Assembly (NCBI GenBank): GCA_033439795.1
Contig: JAUTDP010000009.1
Location: forward strand, 186,001 to 250,000
DNA: 64,000 nucleotides
Direction: 5' to 3'
Source: Sordaria brevicollis
Taxonomy: Eukaryota > Ascomycota > Sordariomycetes > Sordariales > Sordariaceae
Below are positions 61,203-64,000 of the stretch, piece by piece. Positions within the stretch are counted from its first letter, which is position 1. Every line of letters begins with the position of its first letter. The notes beneath the pieces were generated by a model. That model saw nothing but the letters and a program-made list of their open reading frames with translations. It was not told where the DNA came from and searched no databases. The position numbers were made by a program, and so were the translations under genes.

Positions 61203-61996
61203 AAACAATTGGCCTGGTAATATTTATCTGGCCAAGTAATTGAAGTCGTTATGTTTTGAAAAAATGGTGCGCGTCGCATCAGCCGGATCGGTGATGGTTT
61301 TGACAACGTGATTGCAACGGTGAAGTTGGAGAAGTTCAAACGTCGACACATTGAAGATGACCACACTGCATCAATCACGTTTTTCAAAAAGTCCGTGGCT
61401 TATAATCTTCTGCTATTATACATACTATCACATACGACCATACCCAGTGGAAAACTCGGGATCCCGTCCGCTCTCCCATAGATAAGCCACTGAGGGCCAG
61501 ACTAGTAGTTGGGTCGGTGACGACCAGCGAATCCCTGGTGTTGTATGTTTTTTGCCCACTTTTTTTCCATTCCCGCTTTTACCAATTGTTTTTCTCCCTC
61601 TACGACTTTAATTTTGTTATCTTCTCTTTTTCTCATCATCCTATGCGCATGTCATATCGTAGATCGCATGATACAAAACACAATACTAACTAACGGTTGA
61701 GTTCTTGAGATTGTGCGTCGTCAAAGACTTTGTAACCACCACGTTCTACACAATGCGCCGCCATCCTTTGTTAGAAAGGGGGTAAAGTCAGGAACCAGGC
61801 ACAACAAATACCACTGGATGACTTCTATAAAAGACGATATTGAAACTCCCAGACGCTCGACTGAGCTCTTCTAGTCTCACTGTTGTCCTCCATCGTATAT
61901 TCGTCTTCCAGCATTGTCACTCGTTAGCTTTGACTGGATCAAGTACAGCAGGATATCACACTCATCGAAGAGACACTCGTTAGAAAAGGAGTCAAA
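58300..61996. other. Gene-poor 3.7 kb stretch
   Basis: Promoter of the transporter at the left and of the secreted protein at the right. Overlapping short frames have no family resemblance or splice support. A 33-A run lies at 61168-61200. From 61.5 to 61.99 kb the sequence is T/C-rich. Confidence 0.5.
61168..61200. repeat. Poly(A) tract of 33 bases
   Basis: Thirty-three consecutive A on the + strand in non-coding sequence. It could be slippage-grown or the tail of an old retrocopy; I found no target duplication around it. Confidence 0.9.
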
Positions 61997-62578
61997 ATGA
62001 TTACCCACAAGCTTCTCATCTCCACATTCCTCCTCTTCCTCTCCTCCACCGTCCTCGCCCTCCCCTCAACCACTCCTCCTTCCACCGAGTCCAATTCTAA
62101 CACATCCCTCACCTCCGATAACTACGAGTACGACGACATCCCCGACTACAGCCCCTACGAACCCCTCAACTCCACATCCCTCGAGATCCTCCCCCGCGAA
62201 GAAGGTCCCAAAACCTACTGCCGCAACATCAGTACCGCCGAGGACCGGACCTCAGCCGGCTCGCCCTATAGCGTCGACTGCAAGCAGATCTGGATCAACA
62301 TCCGACACGGCGGCTCGTGGGAGTGGGGCACGGGTCGCAACCCTTTCACCGTGGCCAAGTACGGGACCTGCCTGGTCGGGCTGGAACCCGGCGACAAGGT
62401 GCTGTGGGGGAACTGGCTTAAGGTTGGCAATGAGGATGTTATGAAGATCATTGACGAGACGCTCAAGTTGCCGTTCTATAACGGGGAGCAGGTCGGCAGT
62501 AGGGGGACGATGGAGTGCAGGACTACGACGAAGCCGCATAATTATTTCAAGGTTCGGTGGGGGGTTTGGCATACGTAG
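61997..62578 (+). CDS. Small secreted protein with Hce2/Ecp2-like domain
   Basis: A single exon of 193 codons from ATG 61997 (context TCAAAATGAT). A clear signal peptide (LLISTFLLFLSSTVLALP) is cleaved around residue 22. An acidic, Ser/Thr/Tyr-rich pro-like segment runs to about residue 70 and ends near LPREE, a possible KEX2-type site. The rest resembles the Hce2 domain (homologues of Cladosporium Ecp2): YCRNISTAEDRTSAGSPYSV, DCKQIWINIRHGGSWEWGTG, the YGTCLVGLE segment and a final Cys in GTMECRT, giving four cysteines that could pair. Hce2 proteins are secreted and occur in many fungi, some as effectors and some with unknown roles in saprotrophs. The assignment is from pattern. Confidence 0.78.
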   Translation: MITHKLLISTFLLFLSSTVLALPSTTPPSTESNSNTSLTSDNYEYDDIPDYSPYEPLNSTSLEILPREEGPKTYCRNISTAEDRTSAGSPYSVDCKQIWINIRHGGSWEWGTGRNPFTVAKYGTCLVGLEPGDKVLWGNWLKVGNEDVMKIIDETLKLPFYNGEQVGSRGTMECRTTTKPHNYFKVRWGVWHT

Positions 62579-63256
62579 AGAGGTGTGGGATATGGGGAAG
62601 AAGATGGGGGGATTGAGTGGTTTGGGATGGGTGGGTGGGATGACGGTTTTCTTTCTTCGGAAGTAGTTGGATGGCTGTGATAGGACGCTTGATTCTGTTT
62701 CTGATATCTGTTATTTTCTCTTCTTTAAAATGTATTATTTGTATAGCAACGTCAAAGGTTTATGCTAAGGATTTAGATACCTACTTTTGTTGTCGGGTGT
62801 TGAGAACAAACTCGTAGGCGGTTGGGTTGGTTGCTAACGGAATACCGCGCAATGGAGAGAAACTTCGCCGGTTCAGAAAAGGTTTTTCTTCTGTTATATA
62901 TGTACAGAAAGATGACTACCGTACTAGTGACAGGTATCTCATCCTTCATCCATTCTTGACCATCAAGATAGCATGATCGTCGATACCAGTCAAGATCATC
63001 CCTCATCCCGTCCTACCCTCTTTCCCTGTGGTTGACACTCTCCTCCCAGTTGATGATTGCCATTTCATCTTCATTCCAATACCATCTTCCTGATGTCCGC
63101 CCTCCACGAATTACTGAGATCTGACAAGAGAAGAAAAAGGATGAGGAGCCAGCACAATCGTACACATCCAAACAAGGAAAAAAAATAGATAGGTATCTCT
63201 GGAAATCAAGACGCAAAAAAGGAAACCTGCTTTTTCTTCTTTCTGGTATCGCTCGC
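62579..63256. other. Intergenic between convergent genes
   Basis: 3' regions of the secreted protein (+) and the ferric-reductase-type gene (-). No gene is seen; the minus frames here are shadows. Confidence 0.55.
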
Positions 63257-64000
63257 TTACAGAGCATAGTTCTCCGTATGCAAAAAGATCTCCTCCAGCA
63301 TATCATCACCCCAAATTTCCGCCTGTAACCTAGCCACCGTGTTCGCCACGCCCACTCGCATGCTCGCCGGCCCGCACACAAACACGGCCGTCCTGCGTCC
63401 CAGCACACCTCTGCCATCTGGTCCGCCCGTTGCCCACTCCTTGAGCATGTATCCCAAGTCGGGGCGGCCGTACTCAACGCTCCAGCCGCCATCGATCTGG
63501 TGCGGCACGGGGAAAGCGAAGCGCATGAGCGATTTCTGGAACTCGGTCGGCGTGTTAGGAAAGCCAAAGTCGAAGCCGGAGGGGGGCCCGAAGGTGGAAG
63601 TTGGACGGGTAGCGGGCCGCTGGGCTGCCGGGAGGTTGTCGGTGCGGAGGTGGGCTAGTTCAGGGGGGCGGACCGGTTGAGTTGCCTGTGGAGCAGGGGC
63701 GGATTCGGCGGCCGGGGCGGCGGGAGTGAGGTTGTGCCCAGGTGGAGGTCCAGGAGGAGGTGGTGGTATTGGGTAAGGTAGTTGTGAGGCTTCTTGGCCG
63801 GAATAGGGGTTATTGTTATACTCGACTCCTTCCTCGTGTTGCTCCTGTTGTTGGTCCACTTGTTGCTGCTGTTGGTGGTTTTGGTCCTCAGACTCCCTCA
63901 TGGTTACATAGCTGGGCCGGCCTTCAGGATCACCACCTGTTTGGGCAAGCCATTGGCTGTATCGCTGTTTGGCTGCTGGTGGTGCGTAGTTGAAGTGAGG
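63257..64000 (-). CDS. Ferric-reductase-type FAD/NAD-binding protein, C-terminal part
   Basis: The minus strand is open without an in-frame stop from the window edge (64000) to the TAA-type stop at 63257; 247 codons are visible and the gene continues beyond the window. The first part is hydrophilic (FNYAPPAAKQRYSQWLAQTG), followed by Gln-rich and Pro-rich linkers (about residues 35-110). The C-terminus carries the end of a ferric-reductase NAD-binding module: WSVEYGRPDLGYMLKEWATG, RRTAVFVCGPASMRVGVANT and EIFLHTENYAL with an aromatic near the end, as in FRE-type metalloreductases. Such enzymes pass electrons from NADPH across the plasma membrane to iron or copper. The low-complexity insert inside the NAD domain is notable but common in filamentous fungi. 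Confidence 0.8.
   Translation of the reverse strand, partial: PHFNYAPPAAKQRYSQWLAQTGGDPEGRPSYVTMRESEDQNHQQQQQVDQQQEQHEEGVEYNNNPYSGQEASQLPYPIPPPPPGPPPGHNLTPAAPAAESAPAPQATQPVRPPELAHLRTDNLPAAQRPATRPTSTFGPPSGFDFGFPNTPTEFQKSLMRFAFPVPHQIDGGWSVEYGRPDLGYMLKEWATGGPDGRGVLGRRTAVFVCGPASMRVGVANTVARLQAEIWGDDMLEEIFLHTENYAL

Noticed and set aside
61140..61260. Poly(A) as the tail of a LINE or retrocopy
   Set aside because: No target duplication and no reverse-transcriptase or gene-like sequence upstream.

Overview
The window looks like a chromosomal segment of a filamentous ascomycete, most likely Neurospora or a close relative. Genes have short introns (about 55-80 bases) with GT(A/G)AG(T) donors, CTRAC branch points and YAG acceptors. 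Two blocks (about 11.8-14.1 kb and 39.85-42.98 kb) are extremely AT-rich, dense in TpA and stop-riddled, as left by repeat-induced point mutation (RIP) of transposons. The adjacent pair of a Rck2/Srk1-type kinase and an Hrr1/ZNFX1-type helicase matches, from memory, N. crassa camk-4 and sad-3; no search was run.

Left part (1-30 kb): the 3' end of a LYS2-type aminoadipate reductase (+); a seven-exon S28 serine peptidase (+); a Gly/Pro/Asn-rich protein of unknown role (-); camk-4 (-); a 7.5 kb gene-poor gap holding a RIP-degraded Tc1/mariner-type element; sad-3 (+), a helicase of meiotic silencing; a tubby-C-like unknown protein (-); spt8 of the SAGA complex (-); and a long MFS transporter (-).

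Middle (30-44 kb): an initiator tRNA-Met (-) in a gene-poor 5 kb; a four-exon cytochrome P450 (+); a small single-span membrane protein (+); and an unrecognised CxxC protein (+). The last gene carries a complete RIP-mutated hAT transposon inside its second intron, five bases after the donor. The 8-bp target duplication and the terminal inverted repeats are still readable, and the host reading frame is intact.

Right part (44-64 kb): a membrane-anchored LigB-type dioxygenase (-) divergent from acyl-protein thioesterase 1 (+); an Ivy1-like BAR-type protein (+); nucleoporin Nup53 (-) divergent from atg29 (+); a TRI12-type MFS efflux pump (-); a secreted Hce2/Ecp2-like small protein (+); and the C-terminal end of a ferric-reductase-type protein (-) cut by the window edge.

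The genes are mostly unrelated housekeeping and accessory functions with no operon or biosynthetic cluster. The most notable observations are the hAT element in a functional-looking intron, the RIP relic between camk-4 and sad-3, two genes whose reading frame stays open in frame past the stop codon (camk-4 and the Ivy1-like gene), and a 10-base microexon in atg29.
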